This document shows, one piece after another, positions 1 through 9,614 of a DNA stretch of 64,000 bases. The position numbers were made by a program, and so were the translations under genes. Within the stretch, counting starts at the first letter, position 1. Each line of letters opens with the position of its first letter. Source of the stretch: Neisseriaceae bacterium (lineage in GTDB: Bacteria > Pseudomonadota > Gammaproteobacteria > Burkholderiales > Neisseriaceae); contig JAGOQM010000002.1 in assembly GCA_017991555.1 (NCBI GenBank), forward strand, positions 248,001-312,000. Direction: 5' to 3'. A model generated the notes under the pieces. It saw only the letters and a program-made list of their open reading frames with translations. It was not told the origin of the DNA and did no database searches.

Positions 1-577
1 ATGTTTGCCACCACATAACCGAATAGTGAATAATAGGTAGGTTAACGCCCCCCACAATCACCAACAAAGACCCTGCGACATAAGCTCGCGGCCCTAAAGG
101 TAGGCTCTGAATCAAAGCCATAAAACCAAGGTAAAGAAACAGTAGGCACAGCATGCTGGTTAGTCTTGCATCCCAAACCCAAAAGGTTCCCCAGGTAGGT
201 TGTCCCCATAAGGCGCCGCTGACTAAAGAAACCAGGCACAGTAGCGCCCCTGTTGGGGCAATTGCCTGGACCATCCAAGCAGACAATTTGGTTTTTAGCA
301 CCAAATACACTAATGACCAGCCCACCATCATCAAGTACAAGAACATGGCCAACCAACTGCTGGGAACATGGACATATAAAATACGATAAACAGGCCCCTG
401 AACCCCATCAATGGGGGCCTTCACCCACCCCCAATAAAGCCCAATGAGGCCCAGCACAATCGCCAACGCAAGGCACCACGGTGCCAAGCGCTGAGCCATC
501 AGGCTAAAACGTTTTGGGCTCGCAAATTGCAGCATGCGCTGCCACAGGTTTGGCGGGCGCTTTTTGCTCAAGATCAT
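1..577 (-). CDS. ccmC: Heme exporter protein CcmC (partial, C-terminus beyond window)
   Basis: Inner-membrane protein of cytochrome c maturation System I that presents heme to CcmE. About 192 residues are visible. They contain the tryptophan-rich WWD heme-handling signature (WGTFWVWDARLTS) and, near the cut end, the conserved NLPIIHYSVMWW segment after a membrane helix. CcmC proteins are usually about 245 aa, so roughly 50 residues lie beyond position 1. Two in-frame ATGs exist, at 583 and 577. The AAGGA ribosome site touches the first and is 5 nt from the second, so 577 is preferred. It follows ccmB with a gap of about 10 bases and is the last visible gene of the tor-ccm operon. The other ccm genes, if present, should lie to the left. 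Confidence 0.93.
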   Translation of the reverse strand, partial: MILSKKRPPNLWQRMLQFASPKRFSLMAQRLAPWCLALAIVLGLIGLYWGWVKAPIDGVQGPVYRILYVHVPSSWLAMFLYLMMVGWSLVYLVLKTKLSAWMVQAIAPTGALLCLVSLVSGALWGQPTWGTFWVWDARLTSMLCLLFLYLGFMALIQSLPLGPRAYVAGSLLVIVGGVNLPIIHYSVMWWQT

Positions 578-587
578 CTTCATCCTT

Positions 588-1259
588 TTAAAAAAGTTGT
601 TTGATCGCCAGCAAGCACACATAGGGCATAAAAAACCATGTGCCTAATAGCAACACCAGCAATAGCCACAGCGCAGGCATGGCACTGCCGCCGCCCAACA
701 CCAATAAAACCGCCTGACAGCCAAAAATCAAAATGGGCACACATAAGGGCAGCTGCAACAATGCCAATAATGCCCCACTACGATCCAAACCTAACGTTAA
801 CGCACTGGTTAAGGCCCCTAGGGCTGACAATATTGGGGTGCCCAACAATAAGCCTAATAACAGTGGGACATAGGCCGACTCCGGTAATTGATACTGTAGG
901 GCAATCAAAGGCGACAGTAGCAAAATGGGCACACCAAAAGTCAGCCAATGCGCGAAGACCTTCACCGCAATCATCAAGCTTTGTGGTAGCGGTAACAGTA
1001 ATAGCTGAGTCAGGCTCCCATCGCGCCAATCTGCTTCAAAAATTTGTGACAAAGACAATAGATTCGCCAGCAGTATCGCCACCCAGATCACCGCTACGCC
1101 AATGGCGCTGAGCAAATTTGGCTCAGGATTGATGGCCAATGGAAAAAGGCTACTCACCAGAATAAAAAAAATCAGACCCACGCCCACGCCAGCACGATTG
1201 CGCCAAGCCAGGCTTAAGTCGCGCCACAATAACCAGATCAAATAATGCCGTAGCTTCAT
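588..1259 (-). CDS. ccmB: Heme exporter protein CcmB
   Basis: Membrane subunit of the CcmAB ABC complex, which releases holo-CcmE from CcmC during cytochrome c maturation. The product is 223 aa (family about 220) with about six hydrophobic segments and an N-terminus (MKLRHYLIWLLWRDLSLAWRN) typical of CcmB. The reading frame is open further upstream to 1370, but the start at 1259 is chosen because its ATG overlaps the ccmA stop (ATGA) and a GGGGGTGG ribosome site lies just before it. Co-transcribed and probably translationally coupled with ccmA. Confidence 0.93.
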   Translation of the reverse strand: MKLRHYLIWLLWRDLSLAWRNRAGVGVGLIFFILVSSLFPLAINPEPNLLSAIGVAVIWVAILLANLLSLSQIFEADWRDGSLTQLLLLPLPQSLMIAVKVFAHWLTFGVPILLLSPLIALQYQLPESAYVPLLLGLLLGTPILSALGALTSALTLGLDRSGALLALLQLPLCVPILIFGCQAVLLVLGGGSAMPALWLLLVLLLGTWFFMPYVCLLAIKQLF

Positions 1260-1921
1260 GCACCACCCCCAGCAAGCACTATTTGTCGCGGCGGCTGCGC
1301 TAAGTCGGGGTAATCTTGATGAGTGGTAAAAATCACCAAACCAGCCTGACGTACATGCGCATCGACCCAAGCCACCAAGGACTTCGCCCCTTGTGCGTCC
1401 AGTGCGCTAAACGGTTCATCTAATAACCACACGGGCCGTTTCAAAAAGCGTAATCGCAGCAATGCAACACGGCGCTGCTGCCCTTTTGAAAGCTGGCCAA
1501 TGGGTACATCCAACGCCGAAGTCAGGGCCATTTCAGTTAGGGCCGAAGAGATCGTCTGAGGGTCTGGGCGCTGGCCTGACAAACGAATTTGCCACGCAAG
1601 GTGTTCACCCAACGTCCACTCTCTTTTCAACGCATCTGCATGCCCACAATAATGCCAAAGCCCACGCAGCTCATCCCCCCACGTTTTGACCATTTGCCCG
1701 TGCCACAACACGCGACCAGTATAGGCAGGCCTCAGCGTTGCTAAGGTTTCCAGCAAGGTGGTTTTCCCACAGCCGTTACGGCCCACGATATGGATGGCGT
1801 CGCCTGCATCAGCCCAAAAGCTTAGGGGCTGATTCAAAACCCGCTCTTGCCGAGCCAGCACTAAATCCTGAACCTTCAGCCATGGGCCAGCGCTGGCTTG
1901 CTCCTCATGCGGCGGATGCAT
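1256..1921 (-). CDS. ccmA: Cytochrome c biogenesis ABC transporter ATPase CcmA
   Basis: Cytoplasmic ATPase of the CcmAB complex in System I cytochrome c maturation. 221 aa with Walker A GRNGCGKTT (residues 47-55), ABC signature LSKGQQRR (about 144-151), Walker B VWLLDEP (about 164-170) and a downstream TTH switch histidine. Its start lies 17 bases inside the end of torD, so the ccm genes are physically welded to the torECAD genes in one transcript. This makes sense because TorC is a multiheme c-type cytochrome that needs heme attachment. System I is not the usual maturation system of Neisseriales, which suggests the block was acquired with the tor genes (inference). Confidence 0.94.
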   Translation of the reverse strand: MHPPHEEQASAGPWLKVQDLVLARQERVLNQPLSFWADAGDAIHIVGRNGCGKTTLLETLATLRPAYTGRVLWHGQMVKTWGDELRGLWHYCGHADALKREWTLGEHLAWQIRLSGQRPDPQTISSALTEMALTSALDVPIGQLSKGQQRRVALLRLRFLKRPVWLLDEPFSALDAQGAKSLVAWVDAHVRQAGLVIFTTHQDYPDLAQPPRQIVLAGGGA

Positions 1922-2579
1922 AAGTGCTCAAAAAAGCCTGATCCTGGGCTACAAAAGCCTGCAAAAGCCGTAATAAGGCTGGATACACTTGACTGTGTAA
2001 AGGCAAAGCCTGACATTTATCCACAAAATCAGGCAGCCACGGCAATAACGCTTCCTGCAAGAAACGCTGTTGCTCGGCCAAAGTTAATCCCTTGTCTACG
2101 CCGCCGTCGCCATTGGCCATATGCGCCAGCACCGCTAGGTAAATGGCGATGTGGTCCTCTGGTTCTTTAAAATCGGCATTTAAGACTAAGCCTCTAGCCT
2201 GCAAAAAATAGTGCATGATTTTTGCGCTGGCCCCATACAGCTGGCCATTACCATCAGCTTCATAAGCTGATGCGTAAGGCAAAGCACTGCTGTGCTCGTC
2301 CAGTAAAAAAGCGTGCGTAAAATCTGACGCCAGCAACAAAGCGGCCTCTTCGGCCTTCGCCAAGCTGGCAACCGCCTCTAAATAGGCTTGAACTTCAACG
2401 GCTAAGTCATTCTCAGCCAGAACGGCAAAAAATTGAGCCTGACGGCCTTCGGCTAACGCTTGCCACTGCACAGAAGTAAGCTCGACGCGTAATTGCTGGC
2501 TAAACCACTGATAAACCGTGGCTCTACTGCGGCCAATTTCCGGTAGCGACAACGAATTTAAGGGTCTTGATTTAACCAT
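1905..2579 (-). CDS. torD: TorD-family molybdoenzyme chaperone
   Basis: Cytoplasmic chaperone that binds TorA's twin-arginine signal peptide and helps molybdenum-cofactor insertion before Tat export. 224 aa (family about 200-220), all-helical in appearance, with the family motif [16 protein letters not shown] in the second half. Its start overlaps the end of torA by 8 bases and its end overlaps ccmA by 17 bases, so it is translated within the operon. Neighbour torA gives the substrate. The call as TorD rather than the related DmsD/NarJ rests mainly on this context. Confidence 0.9.
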   Translation of the reverse strand: MVKSRPLNSLSLPEIGRSRATVYQWFSQQLRVELTSVQWQALAEGRQAQFFAVLAENDLAVEVQAYLEAVASLAKAEEAALLLASDFTHAFLLDEHSSALPYASAYEADGNGQLYGASAKIMHYFLQARGLVLNADFKEPEDHIAIYLAVLAHMANGDGGVDKGLTLAEQQRFLQEALLPWLPDFVDKCQALPLHSQVYPALLRLLQAFVAQDQAFLSTYASAA

Positions 2580-5148
2580 TGAGAGGCATCCACTTAATGA
2601 TCTTGGCTGGTTGTAAAGGATCTACTTCATTCGGTCCACCAAAAGCATTAACTAACGGGGCTGTTCCACGAAATTTTTCCATTTGTACTAGGCAAGTATT
2701 GGCGCAGGTGGCCTGAGCTAGCTGTGAACTGCCAATGTCTAAAGTCAAATTATTTGGGTCCCCATAAGTGTCTAAAGCTCCCAGCTCTGGCCCCGTCGGG
2801 CCATACCAAGCGCCTTCATGAATGCGGATCACCCCAGGAGGATAGTCGGTGGAGACGTTGGCACCGGCCAATAACTGGCCTCGATCGTTAAACACACGCA
2901 CTAAGTCACCGTGTTTAATGCCCCGGCTGGCCGCATCATCTGGGCTCATATACACTGGCTCGCGCCCTTGTATGGTATAGGTTTCACGCAACACTTTAGA
3001 CTCACACATTTGCGAATGCAGCCGTTGATCCGGATGTGCTGACTGAAGCCATAACGGAAACTGTTTCGACCTTGGTCCGCCATGCGAGCGCTCCGTTTTT
3101 TCTAACCACACGGGATGCCCCTTACAGTCATCGTAGCCATAGCTGGCAATTTTTCGGCTGTAAATCTCAATAAAACCGGAGGGCGTGCCCAGTGCATGTA
3201 CTTCAGAATCCTCACGAAAATCCGCATGTCGCACCCACGGCTTACCCTCAGGAAACAAAACATAGCCCTTGGCCCAAAACGTCGAAAACTCAGGCATGGC
3301 CATATTAATGGCTTGGTTGGCCGTACGGCATTCTTCATAGAGTTGCTCAATCCACTGCATCTCCCCTTTACCTTGGCTGTATTCTTCTTCACGCCCAAAA
3401 CGTTTACAAAAATCATGCCAAATATCGAAGTCAGGTCGTGAGTAAAACAAGGGGTCTACCAGCTTATGCATGGCCACAATACCGCGGTTGCTAAAGGTGC
3501 CGTAAACATCCAGATCATTACGTTCATAGGTCGTACAGGCAGGTAAAACGATGTCGGCAAAACGACAGGTCGCCGTCCAGTTATAGTCCACGGCCACAAC
3601 CGTTTCTAGTTGGCGGTAGGCTTCCTTCATCCGATTGCGTTGTGACTGTCTATGCCATTGATTGCAGCCAGAAAAAATAGCCATTTTATACGGGGGCAAC
3701 TTCACCGTACTGCCATTAAAATTAATTTCTTTACCTGGATGCAACAGCGCATCAATCACTTTAGCGACAGGCATCGTGGCGCTGTAGCCCTGATAATCCT
3801 GATTGGTGTGTTTGGGCGTTCGGCCTGGATCTAGGTTTAACGGGAAAGCCCCAGGCATAACGGCACCCGAACTGGCCACGCCGGATGAGCAATAATGATG
3901 TGAATAGCTGATGCCGCCTCCAGGCAAGCCAATTTGACCCAGCATTGAGGCCAAAACAGCGCCCATCCAGTAAGGCTGCTCCCCATGCTGCTGCCGTTGA
4001 ATAGCCCAACCAAAAATAATTTGCGTGCGCTTGTTCGCCATCTGACGGGCCAGCTCTTTGATTCTGACGGCTGGCACACCACAAATGGCTTCAGCCCACT
4101 CTGGCGTTTTCACTACTTGATCTTCGGTTTTACCCAATAAATAGGGGATAAACTCTTCAAAACCGACGGTGTAATCTTTTAGAAAGGCTTTATCGTAAAG
4201 CTGCTCGGTATACAGTACATGGGCAATGCCCAGCATCAAGGCGACATCCGTTAAAGGATTTAAATATTGATGGGTAGCCTTTAAATAATGATTGGTTTTA
4301 CTGCGAATTGGGTCGATGCACACGACTTCGACCCCACCCTGTTGTACTTTTTCTTTCAGCTTTACCAAATGAGCATAAGCCTCATGGGTTTCTGTATTCC
4401 AGCCTACCTGTAAGTTTTTGACTGGGTCGCTGGCCCAAAATAAAATGAGCTCACTTTCCGCTAAAATGTATTCCCATGAGGTGCCTTGTGAATACACTTC
4501 GGTAGAACCTAAAACATACGGCATAATCGTTTGACCGGCCCCGGTTGAATAATCGCCCGCTGTCCCCACACTGTGGCCATGCATGCCTACAGCGCGCAAC
4601 ATGTGGTTGCCACAACTGTGTACTTGCCCTACCGAGCGCCAACCGACGTTGCCCACATGCAGCGCCCAAGGGCCATAATCTGTTTGAATTCGCTCTAGTT
4701 CGGCATACAGCAAATCCAATGCTTCATCCCAACTCACCCGCACAAACCGATTGTCACCACGCTGCTTGGTGTCGCTTTGATGACGTTTTTTATACCAGTC
4801 TAAACGCACCATGGGGTAACGAATCCGAGACGCGCTGTACAGCACACCAGGGATGCCATTTATCATGTCGGTTGGGTGCTGATCATACTCAAATGGCTTT
4901 ACATCAACCAGACGATCACCAATCACTCTGGCCCGAATGGCGCCCCAATGTGAGCCGGTAACCTTCCATGTACTGATGTCATCCGTCATCATGGCAACGC
5001 TCGGAATGGGATTCAAATCGGTGTTGGCCTTAATCGCCTCTGGCGTGGCACCCTGTTCACCACCACAAGCACTCAATAAGGCCGGCAAAGCCGTGCTGGC
5101 AGACAGTACAGCCATGCCCTTTAAAAAGTTACGACGTGTTGTTTGCAT
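2572..5148 (-). CDS. torA: Periplasmic trimethylamine-N-oxide reductase TorA (molybdopterin enzyme)
   Basis: Terminal reductase of anaerobic TMAO respiration in the periplasm, using a bis-molybdopterin guanine dinucleotide cofactor. 858 aa, close to the E. coli enzyme (848). A twin-arginine signal is present (RRNFLKG, residues 5-11) followed by a hydrophobic stretch and a cleavage region near ALLSACGG. The segment [18 protein letters not shown] contains the serine expected to ligate Mo in the TorA/DorA group. There is no N-terminal 4Fe-4S cysteine cluster, consistent with TorA/DMSO reductase type III rather than formate dehydrogenase types. TorC upstream supplies electrons and TorD downstream is its chaperone. 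A biotin-sulfoxide-type specificity cannot be excluded, but BisC lacks a Tat signal. Confidence 0.94.
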   Translation of the reverse strand: MQTTRRNFLKGMAVLSASTALPALLSACGGEQGATPEAIKANTDLNPIPSVAMMTDDISTWKVTGSHWGAIRARVIGDRLVDVKPFEYDQHPTDMINGIPGVLYSASRIRYPMVRLDWYKKRHQSDTKQRGDNRFVRVSWDEALDLLYAELERIQTDYGPWALHVGNVGWRSVGQVHSCGNHMLRAVGMHGHSVGTAGDYSTGAGQTIMPYVLGSTEVYSQGTSWEYILAESELILFWASDPVKNLQVGWNTETHEAYAHLVKLKEKVQQGGVEVVCIDPIRSKTNHYLKATHQYLNPLTDVALMLGIAHVLYTEQLYDKAFLKDYTVGFEEFIPYLLGKTEDQVVKTPEWAEAICGVPAVRIKELARQMANKRTQIIFGWAIQRQQHGEQPYWMGAVLASMLGQIGLPGGGISYSHHYCSSGVASSGAVMPGAFPLNLDPGRTPKHTNQDYQGYSATMPVAKVIDALLHPGKEINFNGSTVKLPPYKMAIFSGCNQWHRQSQRNRMKEAYRQLETVVAVDYNWTATCRFADIVLPACTTYERNDLDVYGTFSNRGIVAMHKLVDPLFYSRPDFDIWHDFCKRFGREEEYSQGKGEMQWIEQLYEECRTANQAINMAMPEFSTFWAKGYVLFPEGKPWVRHADFREDSEVHALGTPSGFIEIYSRKIASYGYDDCKGHPVWLEKTERSHGGPRSKQFPLWLQSAHPDQRLHSQMCESKVLRETYTIQGREPVYMSPDDAASRGIKHGDLVRVFNDRGQLLAGANVSTDYPPGVIRIHEGAWYGPTGPELGALDTYGDPNNLTLDIGSSQLAQATCANTCLVQMEKFRGTAPLVNAFGGPNEVDPLQPAKIIKWMPLNG

Positions 5149-5158
5149 GATTCGTCCT

Positions 5159-6355
5159 TTAATGTTCTGCGGTGCTTGCGTCAGAGCCCTTGTTTTGTAA
5201 ATATTTCAAAACCAGCTTTGCTGTATCCGTGTCCATACTGGTGAAGCCAACCATCCCGTTAAACAGCCCAGGCCAAGTATTGGCGTCAAAATGATCCTCT
5301 TTAGGTTGTCGATGGCACACGCTACAACTATTGGTGTAGCTAGACTTAGCCACAGACCAAATGGGTTCAACCCCCCCAACCAATCCGCCTGTTTTCATCC
5401 ATGCCGTCACCTTAACCTCTTGCCATGTCAGGCCAGTCATGTCGTCGGTCTTATCGCCAATCACGGTGACGACAGCGTCACTGCGTGACACTGTTTTTTC
5501 TAAGGTCGCATTCACAATGTTTTTGGCAAAATGCCCATACAACACTCGGCCATAGCCCTTATCTTTACGCCATAAATTTAGATTAACCTGCTGAGCATTT
5601 CCCTGAGTGTCACCGGCGATAACCCCTGTGGCCATTTCAATGGCCCCAATTTTCTGAGTCAATTCAGGATCGGCAAAGATGTCCTGCGCCAATACAGCAA
5701 AGTATGCCTGCCCAGAAACAACGTTTTGAGACTTGGCCTCTGCAAGCAATGCATCAAATGCTGGATTTTGTAAGCTTTTAACCGCCGGTAACTTATGGGC
5801 AATGCCCTGATGACAGTCTAGGCAACTCTGATTATTGGCTGCCGCTTGACGCATCGGCACCTGAGAAGTGATGCGCATCTTGTCAAAATCCATGCTTTTA
5901 TAATCATGACAAGACTTACACTCTTTCGAACCATTCGCCTTAAAACGCGCCCACTCTCTTTGAGCCAAAACGATACGGTGCTCTTCAAACTTTTCTGGCG
6001 TGCCAATGTCACCCATAAGGTGGGACAAAACTTCACGACTTGCCTGCATTTTCCTGGCCATCTTGGCGTTAAAATCATGAGGAACATGGCAATCGGCGCA
6101 TTGGGCCCGAACGCCCGAACGATTTTGCCAGTGCACTGTTTTTTGAAGCTCAGGGTAGACAGTGTCTTTCATTGTGTGGCAACCAATACAAAATGCTTCT
6201 TGATTGGTCGCGGCCATACCAACGTTTAAACTTTGCCAGGCGACCATACCGGCAATAAACCCCCCCGTTACCAAAACGCCTAAGCCAATTTTCGAAGCTG
6301 GCCGCAGCATTAATTGGCAAAACGCCTGCCAAATATTTTTAATGTACTTAATCAT
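5159..6355 (-). CDS. torC: Pentaheme c-type cytochrome TorC
   Basis: Membrane-anchored cytochrome of the NapC/NirT family that passes electrons from menaquinol/ubiquinol to TorA. 398 aa (E. coli TorC about 390). An N-terminal anchor helix spans about residues 22-45. Four CXXCH heme sites lie in the NapC-like domain (CIGCH 56-60, CADCH 86-90, CKSCH 146-150, CLDCH 178-182), and a fifth (CSVCH 344-348) sits in the C-terminal TorC-specific domain. That fifth heme separates TorC from plain NapC. It needs a cytochrome c maturation system, and ccmABC lie downstream in the same operon. Confidence 0.95.
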   Translation of the reverse strand: MIKYIKNIWQAFCQLMLRPASKIGLGVLVTGGFIAGMVAWQSLNVGMAATNQEAFCIGCHTMKDTVYPELQKTVHWQNRSGVRAQCADCHVPHDFNAKMARKMQASREVLSHLMGDIGTPEKFEEHRIVLAQREWARFKANGSKECKSCHDYKSMDFDKMRITSQVPMRQAAANNQSCLDCHQGIAHKLPAVKSLQNPAFDALLAEAKSQNVVSGQAYFAVLAQDIFADPELTQKIGAIEMATGVIAGDTQGNAQQVNLNLWRKDKGYGRVLYGHFAKNIVNATLEKTVSRSDAVVTVIGDKTDDMTGLTWQEVKVTAWMKTGGLVGGVEPIWSVAKSSYTNSCSVCHRQPKEDHFDANTWPGLFNGMVGFTSMDTDTAKLVLKYLQNKGSDASTAEH

Positions 6356-6393
6356 GATGCTTTCACTTTTTATCTACTGTTAAAAATGGCCCA

Positions 6394-6570
6394 TTAACTG
6401 GGTGGCCCAAAGAAGAGGATTTGAGAGAACCAAACGACAAAACCATAAGCACACAAACTCAAAACCATGACGATCGGCAAACCCACCAAGGCCAACAATA
6501 GAAAATGACGCCACTGTGTTCGTTTAGGGGCATCTACCCAAACGGCGGGCTGGTCCACGTTATTTTTCAT
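6394..6570 (-). CDS. torE: NapE/TorE-family small membrane protein
   Basis: 58-aa single-pass membrane protein. The family accompanies periplasmic nitrate or TMAO reductase operons; its exact role is not established. The sequence has a short charged N-terminus, a helix from about residue 18 to 45 and the family-typical ending QILFFGPPS. An ATG at 6576 is also in frame. The AGGAG site is only 2 nt from it but 8 nt from the ATG at 6570, so 6570 is preferred. It is the first gene of the torECAD-ccmABC operon. Confidence 0.85.
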   Translation of the reverse strand: MKNNVDQPAVWVDAPKRTQWRHFLLLALVGLPIVMVLSLCAYGFVVWFSQILFFGPPS

Positions 6571-6653
6571 AAACATTACTCCTGACTGACTAAGTAAAAA
6601 GGATGAGCCTTTTTTTAGTGCCCATAGCCTAGCTTTGATGACCCTACTTATTT

Positions 6654-6667
6654 CTGATTAACATCAA
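6654..6667 (-). promoter_or_regulatory. FNR/ANR-like operator of the tor operon
   Basis: On the minus strand the site reads TTGAT-GTTA-ATCAG, one mismatch from the FNR consensus TTGAT-N4-ATCAA. Its centre lies about 90 bases upstream of the torE start. A -10-like TAGGCT (6631-6626) sits at roughly the distance expected for a class II FNR promoter (site centred near -41.5). Anaerobic activation of TMAO reductase fits this well. The site is seen in sequence; the function is inferred. Confidence 0.6.
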
Positions 6668-7140
6668 TGTGAAATTTATTAGCATTGAAGAATTCAGTTA
6701 GCGTGACGTGTATCAAAAAAACAAAATAACCCTTACAAAATAAAAACATACTAAGATAAATTAAAAATAAACTAGGTTAAACAAGCCTTAATCCAGGATC
6801 AGTTTTAGCGCAATAAAAATACATTGGTCATTAAAAAACCAAACTATGCCTTGGATGAGCCCTGATAAATACTTCATAACGAGACCCGAATCAGTGCACC
6901 TAAACCTCACGCCCAAACCAATTTAATAATAGGATTTATAAAGAAAATGGCCTGAACCTAGGGCTCAGACCATTCAATAATGTCTCTGGTATTGACTCAA
7001 AAAAACAACATGGCAGCACTTTTAAAACGGCCTCAGAATTGCCCTAGATGTCGATACTGATCATGTATTTGTCCAAGCACCGCGCTAAACAATGCCCAAC
7101 ACTTTCTTTTTATCTAGATGCTTAACGTTCCTGCGAACAT

Positions 7141-7178
7141 AAAAACCCCCAGCCAATGTTAACCGGCTGGGGGTTTTT
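7141..7178. terminator. Strong bidirectional terminator hairpin without an obvious gene
   Basis: Perfect 14-bp inverted repeat (AAAAACCCCCAGCC / GGCTGGGGGTTTTT) around a 10-nt loop, with A and T runs on both sides so it can work in either direction. No coding gene ends near it on the plus strand. On the minus strand the nearest upstream ORF (7439) is on the other strand. It may end a small RNA. Confidence 0.75.
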
Positions 7179-7438
7179 AATGATTGATGATAGATGCCGT
7201 GAGGTCACCCACAAAAATGACCGATTTAACCCGCAAGACCGCTTCAATAACGGGCTTTGATGGCACTTTTGTAAAGTATTTATTTAACGATGCCCTTAAA
7301 TTTAGGTTGATCATTCCTCAGCTTTAAATCTAAACTTAAACATTAACCCTATTTTTTTCGCTAGGGCCCGTGACAAAATGCACGCTTTGATCACCCTAAC
7401 CCGCTGCGCAAGGCTAATCATATGGCTAAGTTTAAACC

Positions 7439-7690
7439 ATGAAATACACCTTCACCCAAATATTGATTTGCGCTTTATCCAGCAGCTACTGGTTGTCTAG
7501 CTGCGGCAAACTCTTCCCCATATTCATTAATCCTGCCGTCTGCGTGACCGGGATCATGGCCATGCCCTTGGCCAGCCTGATGGCGGTCGTGTTTATTGGC
7601 CTGTGCGCCAAAAACCATCAACGCCACGTTGGCTTGGGCCTGTTGATCTGGCTGCTTTCGGCTCTATTTGTGTACAGCTTTAGCAATTAA
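7439..7690 (+). CDS. Possible small membrane protein (unrecognised)
   Basis: 83 aa, mostly hydrophobic, with about two membrane segments (roughly residues 30-56 and 62-80) and a Cys-containing N-terminal part that could be a signal or anchor. I do not recognise the family. No clear ribosome site precedes the ATG, and the gene stands alone between a terminator and a tandem repeat. It may be real or chance. Confidence 0.35.
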   Translation: MKYTFTQILICALSSSYWLSSCGKLFPIFINPAVCVTGIMAMPLASLMAVVFIGLCAKNHQRHVGLGLLIWLLSALFVYSFSN

Positions 7691-7694
7691 TACC

Positions 7695-7736
7695 CGCCCC
7701 TATCTAGGCCAGCGCCCCTATCTAGGCCAGCGCCCC
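7695..7736. repeat. 18-bp tandem repeat, 2.3 copies
   Basis: The unit CGCCCCTATCTAGGCCAG occurs at 7695-7712 and 7713-7730, followed by a partial third unit CGCCCC. It lies just after the doubtful small ORF and before the terminator of the leucine-catabolism operon. Confidence 0.85.
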
Positions 7737-7767
7737 ATGAGCTGACTCAAAGCGCCATAGGCAACAA

Positions 7768-7812
7768 AACAGGCCCTAGGCCACGTCGTTTAAACGCAGC
7801 CTAGGGCCTGTT
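7768..7812 (-). terminator. Terminator of the liu operon
   Basis: Perfect 14-bp stem (GCCTAGGGCCTGTT on plus at 7799-7812 with its complement at 7768-7781) and a 17-nt loop. On the minus strand the stem ends in TTTTG. It lies 16 bases past the acyl-CoA synthetase stop. Confidence 0.75.
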
Positions 7813-7827
7813 GTCATGATCAGTTCA

Positions 7828-9498
7828 CTAATCTTCTAGTTCGGCCTGCATGATTTCACGCATTTCAAACTTCTTGATTTTACCGGTGACCGTCATCGGA
7901 AACTCCGCCACAAACTTAACGTAGCGTGGGACTTTTTGGCGTGAAATTTGACCATTACAAAAATCACGAATGTCCTGTACATCAAGGCTACGCCCTTCTT
8001 TGACCACAATCCAAGCGCACAGCTCTTCGCCGTACTTACTGTCCGGCACCCCGATGACCTGAACGTCTAGAATGTCGGGATGGGTGTACAAGAATTCTTC
8101 GATCTCGCGCGGATAGAGGTTTTCACCGCCGCGAATCACCAAATCTTTCATCCGCCCCACCATTTGGCAATAGCCTTCATCATCTAACACGGCCAAGTCT
8201 TCGGTGTGCATCCAGCCGGCGGCGTCAATGGCTTCGGCGGTTTTTTTCTCATCGCCCCAATAGCCCAGCATCACCGAATAAGAACGGGTACACAACTCAC
8301 CCACCACCCCGCGCGGCACGACCTTGCCCAACTCATCCACAATTTTGATTTCGCAATGAGGGTGAGCGCGGCCCACGGTACTGACGCGTTTGTCGATGGG
8401 GTCGTCGGTGGCGCTTTGAAAGCTCACCGGTGAGGTTTCGGTCATGCCGTAACAAATGGTGACTTCGCTCATGTGCATTTTGTCCATGACCTGTCGCATC
8501 ACCTCAACCGGGCAAGGGCTGCCGGCCATCACGCCGGTGCGCAGGCTCGACAAATCATATTGACCAAAATCTGGGTGATCCAACATGGCAATAAACATGG
8601 TGGGCACACCATAGGTGGCAGTGCATTTTTCGGTTTCGATGGCCTTTAAGGTTTGGACCGCATCAAACACCGCCGCGGGATACACCATGGTGGCGCCGTG
8701 GGTAATACACGCTAGGTTGCCAATCACCATGCCAAAGCAGTGGTACAGCGGCACCGGAATCGACACCCGATCTTGCTCTTGCAGCTTAATGCCTTCGCCA
8801 CAGAAAAAACCATTGTTCAAAATATTGTGGTGCGACAAGGTCGCCCCTTTGGGGCTGCCGGTGGTGCCAGAGGTAAACTGAATGTTAATCGGGTCGTCAA
8901 ACTGTAAACCTTCCCCCACCTCTGCCAGCTCCGCTAAGTCCTCAGCGCTGGGCGGCGTCATCAGCGCCGAAAACTTCATCATGCCTGGGCGTGGTTCGTC
9001 GTTGATGCTGATCACAAATTCTAGCGAGGGCAAACGTTCGGCGCGCAGCTGCCCAGGCTCTGAGTGGGCCAACTCGGGCGCAATGTCGCAAATCATGTCG
9101 TTGTAATTACTGTCTTTAAATGCAGACGCCATCACAATGGCCCGACAGGTCACCTTGTTGATGGCGTATTCTAATTCGGTACGGCGATAGGACGGGTTAA
9201 TGTTCACCAAAATCAGCCCCGCCTTGGCGGTGGCAAACTGCATTAAGGTCCATTCCACGCAGTTGGTCGACCAAATGCCAATGCGGTCGCCAGGCACCAA
9301 GCCCAGGCGGCGTAGGCCACAGGCCAAAGTGTTGACCCGTTCGTGCAGCTCGCGATAGCTTAAGCGGGCCTGTTGATGTTGCACCACCAAGGCCTCATAG
9401 TCGGCATAGCGCGCGCAGGCGTCATCAAAATACTGACCCACCGTGGCCCCAATTAAAGGGGTGCTGCTGGCACCATTCACATAGCTTAGTTGATTCAT
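7828..9498 (-). CDS. Acyl-CoA synthetase (AMP-binding) of the leucine/isovalerate cluster
   Basis: ATP-dependent ligase of the ANL superfamily that forms an acyl-CoA from a carboxylic acid. About 556 aa, with P-loop [11 protein letters not shown] (about residues 212-222), the YGMTETSP motif and the C-terminal hinge and catalytic lysine region ([27 protein letters not shown]). An in-frame GTG lies at 9504, but AAGGAG is spaced 5 nt from the ATG at 9498, so that start is used. It is the last gene of the liu-like operon, 116 bases after the HMG-CoA lyase. Enzymes here probably activate isovalerate, acetoacetate-related or similar short acids; the precise substrate cannot be read from sequence. 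Confidence 0.88.
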   Translation of the reverse strand: MNQLSYVNGASSTPLIGATVGQYFDDACARYADYEALVVQHQQARLSYRELHERVNTLACGLRRLGLVPGDRIGIWSTNCVEWTLMQFATAKAGLILVNINPSYRRTELEYAINKVTCRAIVMASAFKDSNYNDMICDIAPELAHSEPGQLRAERLPSLEFVISINDEPRPGMMKFSALMTPPSAEDLAELAEVGEGLQFDDPINIQFTSGTTGSPKGATLSHHNILNNGFFCGEGIKLQEQDRVSIPVPLYHCFGMVIGNLACITHGATMVYPAAVFDAVQTLKAIETEKCTATYGVPTMFIAMLDHPDFGQYDLSSLRTGVMAGSPCPVEVMRQVMDKMHMSEVTICYGMTETSPVSFQSATDDPIDKRVSTVGRAHPHCEIKIVDELGKVVPRGVVGELCTRSYSVMLGYWGDEKKTAEAIDAAGWMHTEDLAVLDDEGYCQMVGRMKDLVIRGGENLYPREIEEFLYTHPDILDVQVIGVPDSKYGEELCAWIVVKEGRSLDVQDIRDFCNGQISRQKVPRYVKFVAEFPMTVTGKIKKFEMREIMQAELED

Positions 9499-9614
9499 AG
9501 TCACTCCTTGTTTCTATTCTCATTGGTAGATAATGCCCAGAGGCAATAACGGACGACCGTCCAGCGTTGGCTTATGGCCACGCCTTTTTTTATAATCCTG
9601 CTATTTAAAACAAC

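Larger units (their letters stand above)
6577..7438. other. Gene-poor intergenic region
   Basis: AT-rich 862-base stretch between torE and the next possible gene. It holds the tor promoter and FNR-like site at the left end and an isolated strong terminator hairpin at 7141-7178. I find no convincing ORF, ribosome site or tRNA in it. A TTGACT at 6992-6997 has no good -10 partner, so a small RNA ending at the hairpin is possible but unsupported. Confidence 0.6.

Noticed and set aside
42..356. 104-codon minus-strand ORF at the left edge
   Set aside because: It is in a different frame from ccmC, whose frame carries clear family motifs through the same bases.
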